Below, piece after piece: positions 18,152-27,754 of a DNA stretch of 35,640 bases. Source of the stretch: Microcaldota archaeon (GTDB taxonomy: Archaea > Micrarchaeota > Micrarchaeia > Anstonellales > J096); contig JALVSQ010000025.1 in NCBI GenBank assembly GCA_027024255.1, forward strand, positions 1 through 35,640, read 5' to 3'. A model generated the notes under the pieces. It ran no database searches and was not told the origin of the DNA. It worked only from the letters and a program-made list of their open reading frames with translations. A program made the translations under genes and the position numbers. Numbering within the stretch: the stretch's first letter is position 1; every line of letters starts with the position of its first letter.

Positions 18152-18189
18152 GCAGAAAAATTTTTATTGAGATAAGCCTATATGCTTTC

Positions 18190-18825
18190 ATGAGATTACT
18201 TGCCTTAGCCGATGTGCATAATGAAGAAGAGGTTCTGAGCAGGCTAAGGTCTAAGATGATAAGTAAATCATTTGATTACTTAATACTGGCTGGTGATATA
18301 ACCACCAGGGTGAGCTTTGCTGAGGACTTAGTTGAGATAGTTAAAGAGGGTTTCTTTGTCCCGGGGAATAACGATACTGAAGAAGTCATAGATGTTTTTA
18401 CAAAAGCAGGCTGGAATATACATAAAAGGAGAGTTGAGATAGGCCAGGGATTAAACATTGCTGGCTTTGGTTATTCTTTACCTACTCCTTTTAACACCCC
18501 CGGGGAGATAAGCGAAGAGGAGTTTGAGAGAGGTTTATCTCAGCTAAGCATAGATGAAAACACAATACTCATAACCCACTCGCCTCCAAAAGGAGTTCTT
18601 GACACAATACCTGATGTTGGAATAAGCTTAGGGAGCATTAGCGTGTTAAATGCCATAAAGAAAGGGCAACCCCTTCTCCATCTCTGCGGACATGTGCATG
18701 AGGTTGTGGGAAAGCAAAGGGTTGGAAAAACACTTGTTGTAAACCTGCCTCCTGGCACTTCACATATGGCAGGCTTTATAGAGATTGAAGACAAAAAAAT
18801 AAGTGTGGATTTTGGCAGGTTATAA
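18190..18825 (+). CDS. Metallophosphoesterase (YfcE-like)
   Basis: ALADVHNEEE, LAGDITT, VPGNNDTEE, THSPP, CGHVHE. Confidence 0.85.
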   Translation: MRLLALADVHNEEEVLSRLRSKMISKSFDYLILAGDITTRVSFAEDLVEIVKEGFFVPGNNDTEEVIDVFTKAGWNIHKRRVEIGQGLNIAGFGYSLPTPFNTPGEISEEEFERGLSQLSIDENTILITHSPPKGVLDTIPDVGISLGSISVLNAIKKGQPLLHLCGHVHEVVGKQRVGKTLVVNLPPGTSHMAGFIEIEDKKISVDFGRL

Positions 18826-18862
18826 AAGAATATTTATAAACATTTTAACCCAATAACTTCCC

Positions 18863-19847
18863 ATGAGGTCCACTATCATTGCTTTTCTACTTGCTCTTGC
18901 TTCTCTTTCATTCTCAATCCAATTGGAGTTTTTATTTGATACGGGGTTAGCTAATGCCACTGCATTTGAGCCATTTAACAATAAGTTTTACGTGATAAAT
19001 GATTTTGATGGAAGGATATATGTATTTGATTCCATAGGAGCATTAACAAACAAAGTAAAAGCTCAAAACCTGTATATATATGACATTGACTCTTTCAATG
19101 ATAAACTCATCTACATATCTGACCTGGGCGTTTATCAATTAAAGCCATCTGTAAAGGAATTAAGCAGAATATATGGATTTAACTCAATTGCTTTTAATGA
19201 TAAATTTTATGTATTTGGAACTGTTTATCATGCTTTAACCTCTTATACTTCAAATTTTTCATTTGTAAATAAGATTGGAGGTGTAAAGCAGCCTGATGAG
19301 CTAATAGTTAAAGATGTGAAGTTAATCAACAACACTCTCTTTGTCTCAGATATTTACAGAGGAAGGATATTAATATTCAATGCATCTTTACACAAAATAG
19401 ACGAGTGCAACTTGAACATCTCTACATTTGAGGTCTTGAACGGAACTATTGTGGCTCATTCAAACCACTCACTTGTTATAATAAAGAATTGCTCAATAAA
19501 AAGTAGTTTAAAACTTGATAATGTAAAGGATATTGAGCAGTACAACGGAGAAATCTATGTTCTGGTTAATTCTTCGATATACAAGCTTGAATATGAAAAG
19601 GTAGAGGAGAAAGAGGAAGTTGAAGAAAAGAATGAAGAAGTAATAAACCAAACAGAGCAGGAGCAAAAGCAGGAGAAAGAGGAGGTTAAAGAACCCGTAA
19701 AAAAACGAAACTTATAAAGATGTTAAAGAGGAAAAGCAAAGTGACCAGCTCTGGCAGCTGGCTGGAGTTGCAGTCTTTTTGCTATTTATCCTTGCTATTA
19801 TTTACATATTTCTGAGACCTAAAAAGAGGTACAGGAGGAAAAAATGA
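18863..19847 (+). CDS. Secreted/surface repeat protein (propeller-like) with C-terminal TM anchor, interrupted by a frameshift
   Basis: Signal peptide MRSTIIAFLLALASLSFS. In-frame stop at 19717, but the +1 frame continues ETYKDVKEEKQSDQLWQLAGVAVFLLFILAIIYIFLRPKKRYRRKK* and its TGA overlaps the next ATG. Confidence 0.7.
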
Positions 19848-20479
19848 AAGTGGGAGTGCTTTTTTCAGGTGGAAAAGACTCTACATTAACGGCATTCTTA
19901 ATGCAGAGCAGCGGATTTGATGTGGAGCTAATAACATTTATTCCTGAAAAAAGGCATTCCTACATGCTTCACAGCGAGAACTTGAATGTTAGTAGCTTAG
20001 TTGCAAAATCAATGGGGTTAAAACAATACCTCTTTTATGTGAGTGGAGAAAAAGAGAAAGAAGTTGATGAAATGTTAAAGACCATAGGAACATTAAACAT
20101 TGAGGGATTGGCAAGTGGAGCAAATGCAAGCGAGTATCAAAGGCAGAGAGTTGAGTACATAGGAGAAAGCCTGGGCATACCAACTTACTCTCCGTTATGG
20201 CATAAAAACTATTTTGATGAGCTTGAGTACCTTGATGTAATACTTGTAAAGTACGCTGCCCACGGAATGGACAGCTCCTTGCTTGGAAAGCCGTTCAGGC
20301 TTTACTCTAATTCCATTCATCCATACTTAGAAGGAGGAGAGGGTGAAACACTCGTTGTTGATGCACCTTTTTTTAATAAAAGAATTGTGATTGATGATTT
20401 TTTAATAAAGGATTATAAAACCTGGGGTGAATTAATCATAAAAAAAGCCCACCTGGAGGATAAACATGGACGTAATTGA
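19844..20479 (+). CDS. Diphthine-ammonia ligase family ATP-binding protein (DPH6-like)
   Basis: VLFSGGKDSTLTAFL PP-loop; GLASGANASEYQRQRVE; GEGETLVVDAPFF. Confidence 0.85.
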   Translation: MKVGVLFSGGKDSTLTAFLMQSSGFDVELITFIPEKRHSYMLHSENLNVSSLVAKSMGLKQYLFYVSGEKEKEVDEMLKTIGTLNIEGLASGANASEYQRQRVEYIGESLGIPTYSPLWHKNYFDELEYLDVILVKYAAHGMDSSLLGKPFRLYSNSIHPYLEGGEGETLVVDAPFFNKRIVIDDFLIKDYKTWGELIIKKAHLEDKHGRN

Positions 20480-21236
20480 TTTAATAAACGAAAGAAGGTA
20501 TGATGAAGCACTTGAAATAGTAAATGGCATGATAAAAAAGGGAAATGAAAAGGCATACCTTCTCTCAGCCGAGATTTATTATAGAATGTATTTAGATACG
20601 GGCTATGACTCTTATTTGAAAAAAGCAGCTGAGAGGTTAGAGAAAGTTAAAGGTAATGAAGAGAAGCTATTTTCTATTTACTTAATGCTCGGGGAATATG
20701 GGAAATGCAGGGAAATAATAAACAAAGCAGATGGAGAACTGAAGAAGTTTTTGAATGCCCTGCTTGCTTTTGAAGAAAAAGGAGATGCATCAAAGCTAAA
20801 ATCACTTGTTAATGCTTCAACATCAATTTCTGATGCTTATCTCGTTTACTCCAGAATTTTGTATCAGGAAGGCAGATACGAGATGGCAAGAGATGTTTTG
20901 AAGAGAGGTTTCAAGATAACTAAAGACAGAGAAATAAAAAATGAACTAAAGCTCGTTGAAAGCCTGTTAAATGCTGAAAAACCAATTATTCTCAAATGCA
21001 CATTTAAAAACTCACAACTCGTATCAAAAGAACTGATTCACTGCAAATCCATCTATGAATTCATAGACATGATAGGAATAAGCTACGAAGGGGAGAGCAT
21101 AAGCCTTCTTGTCCCTTATTCAAAATCGCTGTTTTTAAAAATAAAGGATAGAATACCCTCTATATTCAAAGATGATGTTTCATTGACTGATGTAGAGAGA
21201 ATGCTTGAGCTATGTGAAAAGGAGGTTGAAGGATGA
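20466..21236 (+). CDS. TPR-like repeat protein
   Basis: Repeated helical units (RRYDEALEIVNGMIKKGNEKAYLLSAEIYYRMY..., EGRYEMARDVLKRGFKI). Confidence 0.6.
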   Translation: MDVIDLINERRYDEALEIVNGMIKKGNEKAYLLSAEIYYRMYLDTGYDSYLKKAAERLEKVKGNEEKLFSIYLMLGEYGKCREIINKADGELKKFLNALLAFEEKGDASKLKSLVNASTSISDAYLVYSRILYQEGRYEMARDVLKRGFKITKDREIKNELKLVESLLNAEKPIILKCTFKNSQLVSKELIHCKSIYEFIDMIGISYEGESISLLVPYSKSLFLKIKDRIPSIFKDDVSLTDVERMLELCEKEVEG

Positions 21237-21814
21237 AAAAGTTTAGTTATGCTTACATAATTGTCGTTGCACTGCTTGCCTTCTCCATATTTATCCCTCC
21301 AGTTGTTGGATTTTTTAACGATAAAGAAGGAGCATTCCTTCATTCTTTGTTTAAACCATTATGCCATCAATATGTGTATAGGTCATTATGCATGCAGAAG
21401 GACTTTCCTTACATAACAAATTGCCTTAACACTCATGAAAAGGCAAAGGCATATATTTTATTAAATGAGCAAGTGATTGTCAGGAACATCACATTTTCAA
21501 AGCAGGATGTTGGAAAAATAAGACCTTATAAGATAGAAACAGACAGAGTGAAGTATGTCTTTCCTGTCTGTGCCAGGGATACAGGATTTTATTTAGGCAT
21601 GTTTTTAGGAGTTTTTGCTTTTCTTGTTATGCCTAAAAAGAGGATAAGCATATGGATTTATCTGGCCCTTGTTGCACCTTTTCTCTTGGATGGAGTGCTT
21701 CAACTCCTTCTTCCCTCTTATGAAAGCTCAAATGTAATAAGAATAGTAACAGGTTTAATAGCAGGCATTTCCACAACAATTGTTATACTTGGAGGCTTTG
21801 AGAGTAGGTTTTAA
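21233..21814 (+). CDS. DUF2085-type membrane protein
   Basis: CHQYVYRSLC ... FPVCARDTGFYLGMFLG ... APFLLDGVLQLLLPSYESSN. Confidence 0.75.
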   Translation: MKKFSYAYIIVVALLAFSIFIPPVVGFFNDKEGAFLHSLFKPLCHQYVYRSLCMQKDFPYITNCLNTHEKAKAYILLNEQVIVRNITFSKQDVGKIRPYKIETDRVKYVFPVCARDTGFYLGMFLGVFAFLVMPKKRISIWIYLALVAPFLLDGVLQLLLPSYESSNVIRIVTGLIAGISTTIVILGGFESRF

Positions 21815-21820
21815 TTTGTT

Positions 21821-22648
21821 TTGGAGCTAAATATTATTGTGGAAGGTGCCATATTGAAGGGAAAACCTATATTCTACAAAGGGAATGTTTCACTTGCTAT
21901 GTTGAAAGATTTGGGTAAACAGCTAAAAAACAAAAGAAGGATTGAAAAGGGAAATAATTACTGTTTTAAAGTGAGAATAAACAAAAAGGAGGTATTTGTG
22001 AAAGTGACAAAAAGACCTTCTGTGTTTGAATGGATTGAACCTCTTGAAAATGAGTTTGACATTGTAGAAAAATTAAAAAGAGGGGGAGTATCTGTTCCTT
22101 CAACAATAGGTTATGTAAAAATTAAATACAGGGAGATGTTCTACGGCATTGCCTTTTATCAGTTCATTGAAGGAAAGCCATTTGGCGAGCTTCTATTTGA
22201 TGAGTTTGAGAAAGATGGGAAAATATCTGAAGAGATGTTTATCAACTTAATTATTCAAATAGCAAAGATGCATGCTCTTAACATAATGCACCATGACCTC
22301 CACTGTGGAAATGTTATTATGAACAGCAAGCCTTACCTGATAGATTTTGAAATAGCCAAGGAATTCAAACAAAAAAATTCAGAGTTCTGGGCAACTGCTT
22401 ATGCTTTTGATGTGTGGAAACTCATCTTAGCCATAGATAGAATTGCCATACATAGTCACCCTTCTAAGAGATTAATAAAGGCAGTAAACAGGGCCATCGG
22501 AGAAATGCTTAACATCTATCTTCGCTCAACAGACATAGAACACGAGATATGGAAAGGAATTAATGATAAATATCTTCAGCTACTGCGCGTTTTATCTCCT
22601 GTTAAACTTCAACAACATTTTTTACTGAGCAATATTAAAACTAAATGA
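21821..22648 (+). CDS. RIO/WaaP-like protein kinase-fold protein, paralog 1 (TTG start)
   Basis: MHHDLHCGNVIMNSKPYLIDFEIA catalytic loop and DFE; N-terminal KGNVSLAMLKDLG. Confidence 0.75.
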   Translation: MELNIIVEGAILKGKPIFYKGNVSLAMLKDLGKQLKNKRRIEKGNNYCFKVRINKKEVFVKVTKRPSVFEWIEPLENEFDIVEKLKRGGVSVPSTIGYVKIKYREMFYGIAFYQFIEGKPFGELLFDEFEKDGKISEEMFINLIIQIAKMHALNIMHHDLHCGNVIMNSKPYLIDFEIAKEFKQKNSEFWATAYAFDVWKLILAIDRIAIHSHPSKRLIKAVNRAIGEMLNIYLRSTDIEHEIWKGINDKYLQLLRVLSPVKLQQHFLLSNIKTK

Positions 22649-22679
22649 TTTTTATTTGTTTCTGTACATGTATTAAAAT

Positions 22680-23441
22680 GTGAGCGTAGCTTTAGAAAAA
22701 GGAAAAGTCATTGGCTTTAAAGGAAATGTTTCCCTTAACATGCTTAATAGGATAAAGGAACAGGCAATTGAAAAAAACGAAATTCCAGGAGGATTTAACA
22801 ATCTATGCTTTAAAATGGATATAAATGGTCCTGTTTTTGTAAAGATAACAGGAAAGCCAAGCATCCTCGGAGATGATGGAATAGAGCATGAGTTTGACAC
22901 AGTAAGCTTCCTTAAAAAAGAAGGTTTTAAGGTTCCAGAACCACTGGGTTTTTTTAAGTTGAGTTATAAAGGAACAGTCTATGGCATTGGCATTTACAGG
23001 TTTGTTGAAGGCGAACAACTGGCTAAGGCATTCCACGATTTGTTTACAAATGGCTCAGAGTTAGCCCTAAAACACCTCAATGGTATTGCTCTTGAAATTG
23101 CCAGGCTTCATTCATTAAGAATTTTGCATAGGGACCTTCATGCAGGTAACATAATTGTGAATTCTGATTTTAGACTCGTTGATTTTGAAATGGCTGAGAA
23201 ACTTAACCCAGATGGAATTTATGCTGAAAGAAGATTCATGTTTGAAGTCATTCAATTTGTGTCAAGTGTTAACAAAATATTCTTAAGCACTAAACCGTCT
23301 GATGAAATAAGAAAGAAAGCAAGAGATGCCCTGATGAACTTTATTTCCATATATGCAAATAGTATAGGAATAAATAAACTTATTACAGATAATTTCATTC
23401 ATTTATCAGTTCTTCGACCACGTTTATTATCTCCTCTTTAA
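22680..23441 (+). CDS. RIO/WaaP-like protein kinase-fold protein, paralog 2 (GTG start)
   Basis: LHRDLHAGNIIVNSDFRLVDFEMA; N-terminal KGNVSLNMLNRIK matches paralog 1. Confidence 0.77.
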   Translation: MSVALEKGKVIGFKGNVSLNMLNRIKEQAIEKNEIPGGFNNLCFKMDINGPVFVKITGKPSILGDDGIEHEFDTVSFLKKEGFKVPEPLGFFKLSYKGTVYGIGIYRFVEGEQLAKAFHDLFTNGSELALKHLNGIALEIARLHSLRILHRDLHAGNIIVNSDFRLVDFEMAEKLNPDGIYAERRFMFEVIQFVSSVNKIFLSTKPSDEIRKKARDALMNFISIYANSIGINKLITDNFIHLSVLRPRLLSPL

Positions 23442-24708
23442 TTGCGGGAATATAATCCGGGTTTCTTATCCTCAATGCTGCTGCCTTTGCATGACCCCCT
23501 CCTGATTCGAAGGCATGAGGCATTCTTTCCTTCAATTTCTCAATCATCTTATTGGCAGAAACACCCTTCCTGTATGCTTCATCTGCTAACCTGAATATTA
23601 AGCTCCTCTCAGAGATGCCTATGACAACAGCAGGTTCATCTTTAACAAGTTCATAAGCCTGAGATGTTATCTTACCTTTGCTTGGAAACTCAGAGCGCCT
23701 TGCAACAACATCCACCTTAACAAAGTAGATGTTTATGCCCTTTACTTCAACAGGCTTCATCTGCTTCTTTATTTCCTCTCTTACTTCAAGTAGCTTTTCA
23801 TTTGCTTTTATAAGAATTGTGGAGTAAAGCTCCTTTTTACTCAATACCTCTCTATAAAAGTTCAGGTTATTGCCATAAACATTGTAAGTTGCCAGAAAGT
23901 CAAGGACAAGTGCCTTCTCCCTATCCTCTTCGCTAACATCCATCAAATCGCTTTTGTCTCCTGCTAAGGACACCTTAATCATATCTGCCTTTTTCCCTGC
24001 TGCTCTTGCCACCTCACTACTTAAATAACCTGCTGTATATTTACTGCAATTCTCAAAGTACTTCCATGGGTTGAGGACATTGGCATTCAATTCAGCGTAG
24101 GGATGGTGGTCTATTACATAAACATCTATACCCGCCGCCTTCACTATATCAATCCCTTCTCTGCTTTCTTCATTGCTTGAAAAATCAAGGTTTATAACCA
24201 TCGGCATAAACCCAAACCTCAGAGACTGGATATCGTTCAGCGCATCCTTAACAGAATATATTGCTGAATTGTGTTGAAATGTTTTTCCTTTAATAATAGA
24301 AGTTATGGCAAATGCAGACACAATGCCGTCAGCATCATGATGGAAATGAATGACTGCATCCCTTCCTAACATGGATGAGATTAAAAAATCCTTTGCGAAC
24401 CTTACAACATCTTCCTTAAGTTTATTCATCACTTCATCTTTTATCAAAGGTTCATAATCAATCTTTATTGAATTTCTTAAACCTTCAAGTATACTTTCAA
24501 AATCATCCTTACTTGCATTTCTCCTGGTAACAATACTTCCAGAAAATCCTTTTGGAGTTGGCGAAAGAGAAACCCTTACATATTCATTTTCATCAACATA
24601 CTCATTAGATGCAAAGGTTATCCTTCCTTTTGATGTAATAAGCTCAACCAGAAACTTATCTTGAAGTCTTTTGACATCTTTAACAATTCCTTCCCTTTCG
24701 ATCTCCAT
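23395..24708 (-). CDS. DHH-family phosphoesterase (archaeal RecJ/GAN-like)
   Basis: HFHHDADGIVSAFAI, VIDHHPYAE, SLAGDKSDL, ESGGGHAKAAALRI (DHHA1). Confidence 0.85.
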   Translation of the reverse strand: MEIEREGIVKDVKRLQDKFLVELITSKGRITFASNEYVDENEYVRVSLSPTPKGFSGSIVTRRNASKDDFESILEGLRNSIKIDYEPLIKDEVMNKLKEDVVRFAKDFLISSMLGRDAVIHFHHDADGIVSAFAITSIIKGKTFQHNSAIYSVKDALNDIQSLRFGFMPMVINLDFSSNEESREGIDIVKAAGIDVYVIDHHPYAELNANVLNPWKYFENCSKYTAGYLSSEVARAAGKKADMIKVSLAGDKSDLMDVSEEDREKALVLDFLATYNVYGNNLNFYREVLSKKELYSTILIKANEKLLEVREEIKKQMKPVEVKGINIYFVKVDVVARRSEFPSKGKITSQAYELVKDEPAVVIGISERSLIFRLADEAYRKGVSANKMIEKLKERMPHAFESGGGHAKAAALRIRNPDYIPAIKEEIINVVEELINE

Positions 24709-24712
24709 GAAA

Positions 24713-25588
24713 TCACCTTAACGTTATCTTCAATCCATCGTAGGCAACGGTTATCTTTCCTTTAAAGTACTTCTCTGCCTGAGCTAAATAAAGAGAATCA
24801 TCATCTTTGTATCTACCACTTATATGAGTTAGAACTAAATGTTTCACATTGGCTTTGCTTGCTGCTAATGCTGCATCCTTCACCGTTGAATGGTTTGTTT
24901 CTCTTGCTTCTTCCTCTAAGCTCTCATCAAATGTAGCTTCATGAATAAGCAAATCCGCATTCTTAGCATGTCTCACAAGGTTTTGACTGAATGCAGTGTC
25001 ACCGCTGTAAACTATTTTAATGCCCTTTTTCACATATGATATATCTTTGAGCTCAACAACTCTACCGTTTATGTTCAAGCTACCTTTCTCCTGAATCTCT
25101 CTAAACATCTTCCCCTTTAATCCCAGTTTCCTTGCCTTTTCTTTATAAAATTTAATTTTATCATCCTGCTTGAATACAAATCCATAGCTGCCCTTAACAT
25201 GCTTTACTTTGAATGCAGATATGGTAAAGTCCTTTCCTCTTAAAAGCGTTGATTCCCTCAGCCTCTTAAGCTTAATAAAGGGCCATTTGTTTATTAAAAG
25301 CTCTTTGAACCTCGAAGGAGCAAACACATTCAAGCTATCTATATGTGTTGTCATCCTCAGTGTTTCTATAAGTCCATATATACCTAAAAAGTGGTCTAAA
25401 TGAAGGTGGCTTATGAATATGTTCCTTATGCTTCCATAGCCAACTTTATGCTTCATTAAAGCTCTCTGGCAGCATTCCCCAACATCCCATAGAATAACCT
25501 CTCCCTGCCATCTCAAAGCAATGCAGGGCATTCCTCTGTAAACAGAAGGAATGCCTGAAGATGTGCCCAAGAAGTATATATCAAGCAT
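24713..25588 (-). CDS. rnz: Ribonuclease Z
   Basis: FLGTSSGIPSVYRGMPCIAL, FISHLHLDHFLGIYGL, YSGDTAFSQNLVRHAKNADLLIHEATF, LVLTHISGRY. Confidence 0.92.
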   Translation of the reverse strand: MLDIYFLGTSSGIPSVYRGMPCIALRWQGEVILWDVGECCQRALMKHKVGYGSIRNIFISHLHLDHFLGIYGLIETLRMTTHIDSLNVFAPSRFKELLINKWPFIKLKRLRESTLLRGKDFTISAFKVKHVKGSYGFVFKQDDKIKFYKEKARKLGLKGKMFREIQEKGSLNINGRVVELKDISYVKKGIKIVYSGDTAFSQNLVRHAKNADLLIHEATFDESLEEEARETNHSTVKDAALAASKANVKHLVLTHISGRYKDDDSLYLAQAEKYFKGKITVAYDGLKITLR

Positions 25589-26822
25589 TCTTTGTTTCTA
25601 TTATGATGCCTTCTGGCTTTTTCCTGACATTGCCTATTCTGATACCATAGAGTGCCTTTATACCCCTGTTTTCTGCAATATCAACCAGCCTTTGAGTAAT
25701 AATTCCATCAAACACAATTGCACCTATATCTTTTCTCGAAAGCAGTTCTTTTATCATATCCTTCACGCTAACCTCCTTTACAAGATATCCTTTCCTGTCA
25801 TAAAGCCTCGCAGAAAGCCTTCCTTTAACTTCGTCCAGAGCCTTTTTAAGTTCCTCTGTGTTAACAACCGTTTGTTCTTCTTTTGTCTCTTTTACCTCTT
25901 CTTTCTTCTCTTTCTCAACCTTCTCCACTTTTTCTGCCTTCTTGGGTTTAAACTTTTTCTTAGTTTCTCTTTCTTTAATCCCGAAGTACTTATTCTCCTG
26001 TATGTACTGGTCAACAGGTATCTTATTTCTCAATGATTTTATTATTTCCTTTCTTGTTAATTCCTCAACCTCCTTTCCTGTTGGTGCTTTTGCCACAAAG
26101 TCAATATCTGCCCCTGCATTTATAAGCTCTTTAAGTATTATGTCTCCACCCCTATCTCCATCTAAAAACACAGTCGTTTCCTTCTTCTTTGTTAAATCCA
26201 CAATTGTCTGGCTTATGTTAGCTCCCCCTATTCCTATAACATTCTTTATGTCATTCTTCAAGAGATTAATAACATCTGCCCTGCCTTCTACAAGCACAAC
26301 ATCATCAGCAACATCTATGCTTGGACCTGCTGGCAACTTGTCCTTCCCATAGCTGATAACCTCCTCAGCCCTTAACTCTTTCCTGACAAGTTCAGTTATC
26401 TCCCTGCTATCAGGTAATTGAGTCGTCATTATCTCTTTAAGGAGTTGCTTTGCCCTTTCAAGTATTCTTTTTCTTTTGGCATTCCTATTGTCTTCAATTT
26501 TATCAACTACTATTTTAGCATCACATGGTCCAACTCTATCAATTGCTTCCAGTGCTGCTGCTATTATGCTCGTCTCAACCACATCAAGACTTGAAGGCAA
26601 CTTTATGCTCCCATATGTTTTGTTCTTTGAATGAGTTAGCTCAACCTCTATTCTGCCTATTCTCCCATTCTTTTGCAAATCTCTTAGTTCTAAATCCTCT
26701 CCAAGGAGTCCTTCTGTTTGTCCAAACATGGCCCCAATAACATCAGGCTTTTCCACTAACCCATTAACTTCAAAATGTGCATATATGGTGTACTTAACAG
26801 CATCTATATAAGTTTTTCCCAT
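25581..26822 (-). CDS. dnaG: Archaeal DnaG-type protein (Toprim)
   Basis: GKTYIDAVKYTIYAHFEVNGLVEKPDVIGAMFGQTEGLLGEDLELRDLQKNGRIGRIEV; VLVEGRADVINLL; VFLDGDRGGDIILKEL. Confidence 0.95.
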   Translation of the reverse strand: MGKTYIDAVKYTIYAHFEVNGLVEKPDVIGAMFGQTEGLLGEDLELRDLQKNGRIGRIEVELTHSKNKTYGSIKLPSSLDVVETSIIAAALEAIDRVGPCDAKIVVDKIEDNRNAKRKRILERAKQLLKEIMTTQLPDSREITELVRKELRAEEVISYGKDKLPAGPSIDVADDVVLVEGRADVINLLKNDIKNVIGIGGANISQTIVDLTKKKETTVFLDGDRGGDIILKELINAGADIDFVAKAPTGKEVEELTRKEIIKSLRNKIPVDQYIQENKYFGIKERETKKKFKPKKAEKVEKVEKEKKEEVKETKEEQTVVNTEELKKALDEVKGRLSARLYDRKGYLVKEVSVKDMIKELLSRKDIGAIVFDGIITQRLVDIAENRGIKALYGIRIGNVRKKPEGIIIETKNA

Positions 26823-27157
26823 AGTTTCACCTCCATCTTTTCAACCTTTTTTGCTATTTCCTCAAACCTTCTGAGCTTTAGCAAATATCCCAGCTTTTTC
26901 CTCATAACTGTATTCGGTTTTAAACCCCTTAGCATCAATTCATGCATTATCTCTTTGAGGAGTCTTTCTCCTTCTCTATCAAGGTCGGTTAATATAAATA
27001 CTTCTTTCTGTGGCTTTATTTCAGGTATTTCTCTGTGTGTGACTGCTTCAATACCGAGCTTTTGCAAAGAGGCAATATCCTTTTTACCCTCAACAATAGC
27101 AATCCCTTCTCTCAACCTTGCAAGAATCTTCCTTAATTCCTTTACTTCATCTCTCAT
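26804..27157 (-). CDS. Small Toprim-domain protein
   Basis: GIAIVEGKKDIASLQKLGI ... FILTDLDREGERLLKEI; start MRDEVKEL at 27157 rather than 27208. Confidence 0.8.
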   Translation of the reverse strand: MRDEVKELRKILARLREGIAIVEGKKDIASLQKLGIEAVTHREIPEIKPQKEVFILTDLDREGERLLKEIMHELMLRGLKPNTVMRKKLGYLLKLRRFEEIAKKVEKMEVKLWEKLI

Positions 27158-27234
27158 AGTCCCAATGGGATCAGGATTAGATGAGCCGGGCACTGTTGAC
27201 AGCAGCAATCACCCTCATCATGCCCGCCATCCAT
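27154..27234 (-). CDS. Candidate 26-aa Cys-rich micro-protein
   Basis: MDGGHDEGDCCCQQCPAHLILIPLGL*; TGA stop overlaps the Toprim ATG (ATGA); sits 11 nt after the CBS stop; locally GC-rich. Confidence 0.4.
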   Translation of the reverse strand: MDGGHDEGDCCCQQCPAHLILIPLGL

Positions 27235-27245
27235 GCCCGGCAGTA

Positions 27246-27662
27246 TTATAACCTTGCCTTTTCCTCTATTAAATCAACTATGGTTGGGAATAAAGACATT
27301 ATGTCATTCTCTGTGAGTATGCCCACTAAAAGACCCTCTCTGTTTATGACAGGTAATCTCCTTATGTTGTTATCGTGCATGACCCTGGCAGCGTCTTCCA
27401 GCGCTGTTTCAGGTTCCACTACTATCAAAGGATGGCTCATAACATCCTTTACCCTGGTTGTTAAAGGCTTCATCTCCGCAACAACCTTCCTGACAATGTC
27501 TCTTTCAGTCAATATGCCTTTTGCTTCATTCCCTTCTATCACTATTATTGAACCTATGCCTTTATCCTTCATTACCCTTGCTGCTTCTTGAACTGTTGCA
27601 TTAGCATGCAAAGTGACAACATTCTTTTTCATAACATCTGCTACTTTAATACCCGATCCCAT
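27246..27662 (-). CDS. Tandem CBS-domain protein
   Basis: VADVMKKNVVTLHANATVQEAARVMKDKGIGSIIVIEGNEAKGILTERDIVRKV ... VKDVMSHPLIVVEPETALEDAARVMHDNNIRRLPV. Confidence 0.93.
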   Translation of the reverse strand: MGSGIKVADVMKKNVVTLHANATVQEAARVMKDKGIGSIIVIEGNEAKGILTERDIVRKVVAEMKPLTTRVKDVMSHPLIVVEPETALEDAARVMHDNNIRRLPVINREGLLVGILTENDIMSLFPTIVDLIEEKARL

Positions 27663-27690
27663 GGTTTAAGGCTTGAAAAGAAGGTTTTTT

Positions 27691-27754
27691 AAATCTTCCA
27701 ACCTTCTGTTGGAGCCTCCTGTTTCTAGGAGGATATGAATACCCGAAAAATAGA
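27691..27754 (-). repeat. tRNA-trailer repeat element, type-B head, truncated (no distal tRNA copy)
   Basis: Minus strand TCTATTTTTCGGGTATTCATATCCTCCTAGAAACAGGAGGCTCCAACAGAAGGTTGGAAGATTT, near-identical to the element at 4439-4537 up to GATTT. Confidence 0.9.

Noticed and set aside
25551-26352. Plus-strand Ser/Phe/Leu-rich ORFs opposite dnaG
   Set aside because: Composition typical of antisense frames over a Lys/Glu-rich gene; dnaG on the minus strand is unambiguous.
27170-27241. Possible C/D box sRNA (minus-strand ATGATGA ... CTGA) between the CBS and Toprim genes
   Set aside because: No convincing D'/C' pair and no terminal stem placed next to the boxes; the micro-ORF explains the region better, though a structured RNA is not excluded.
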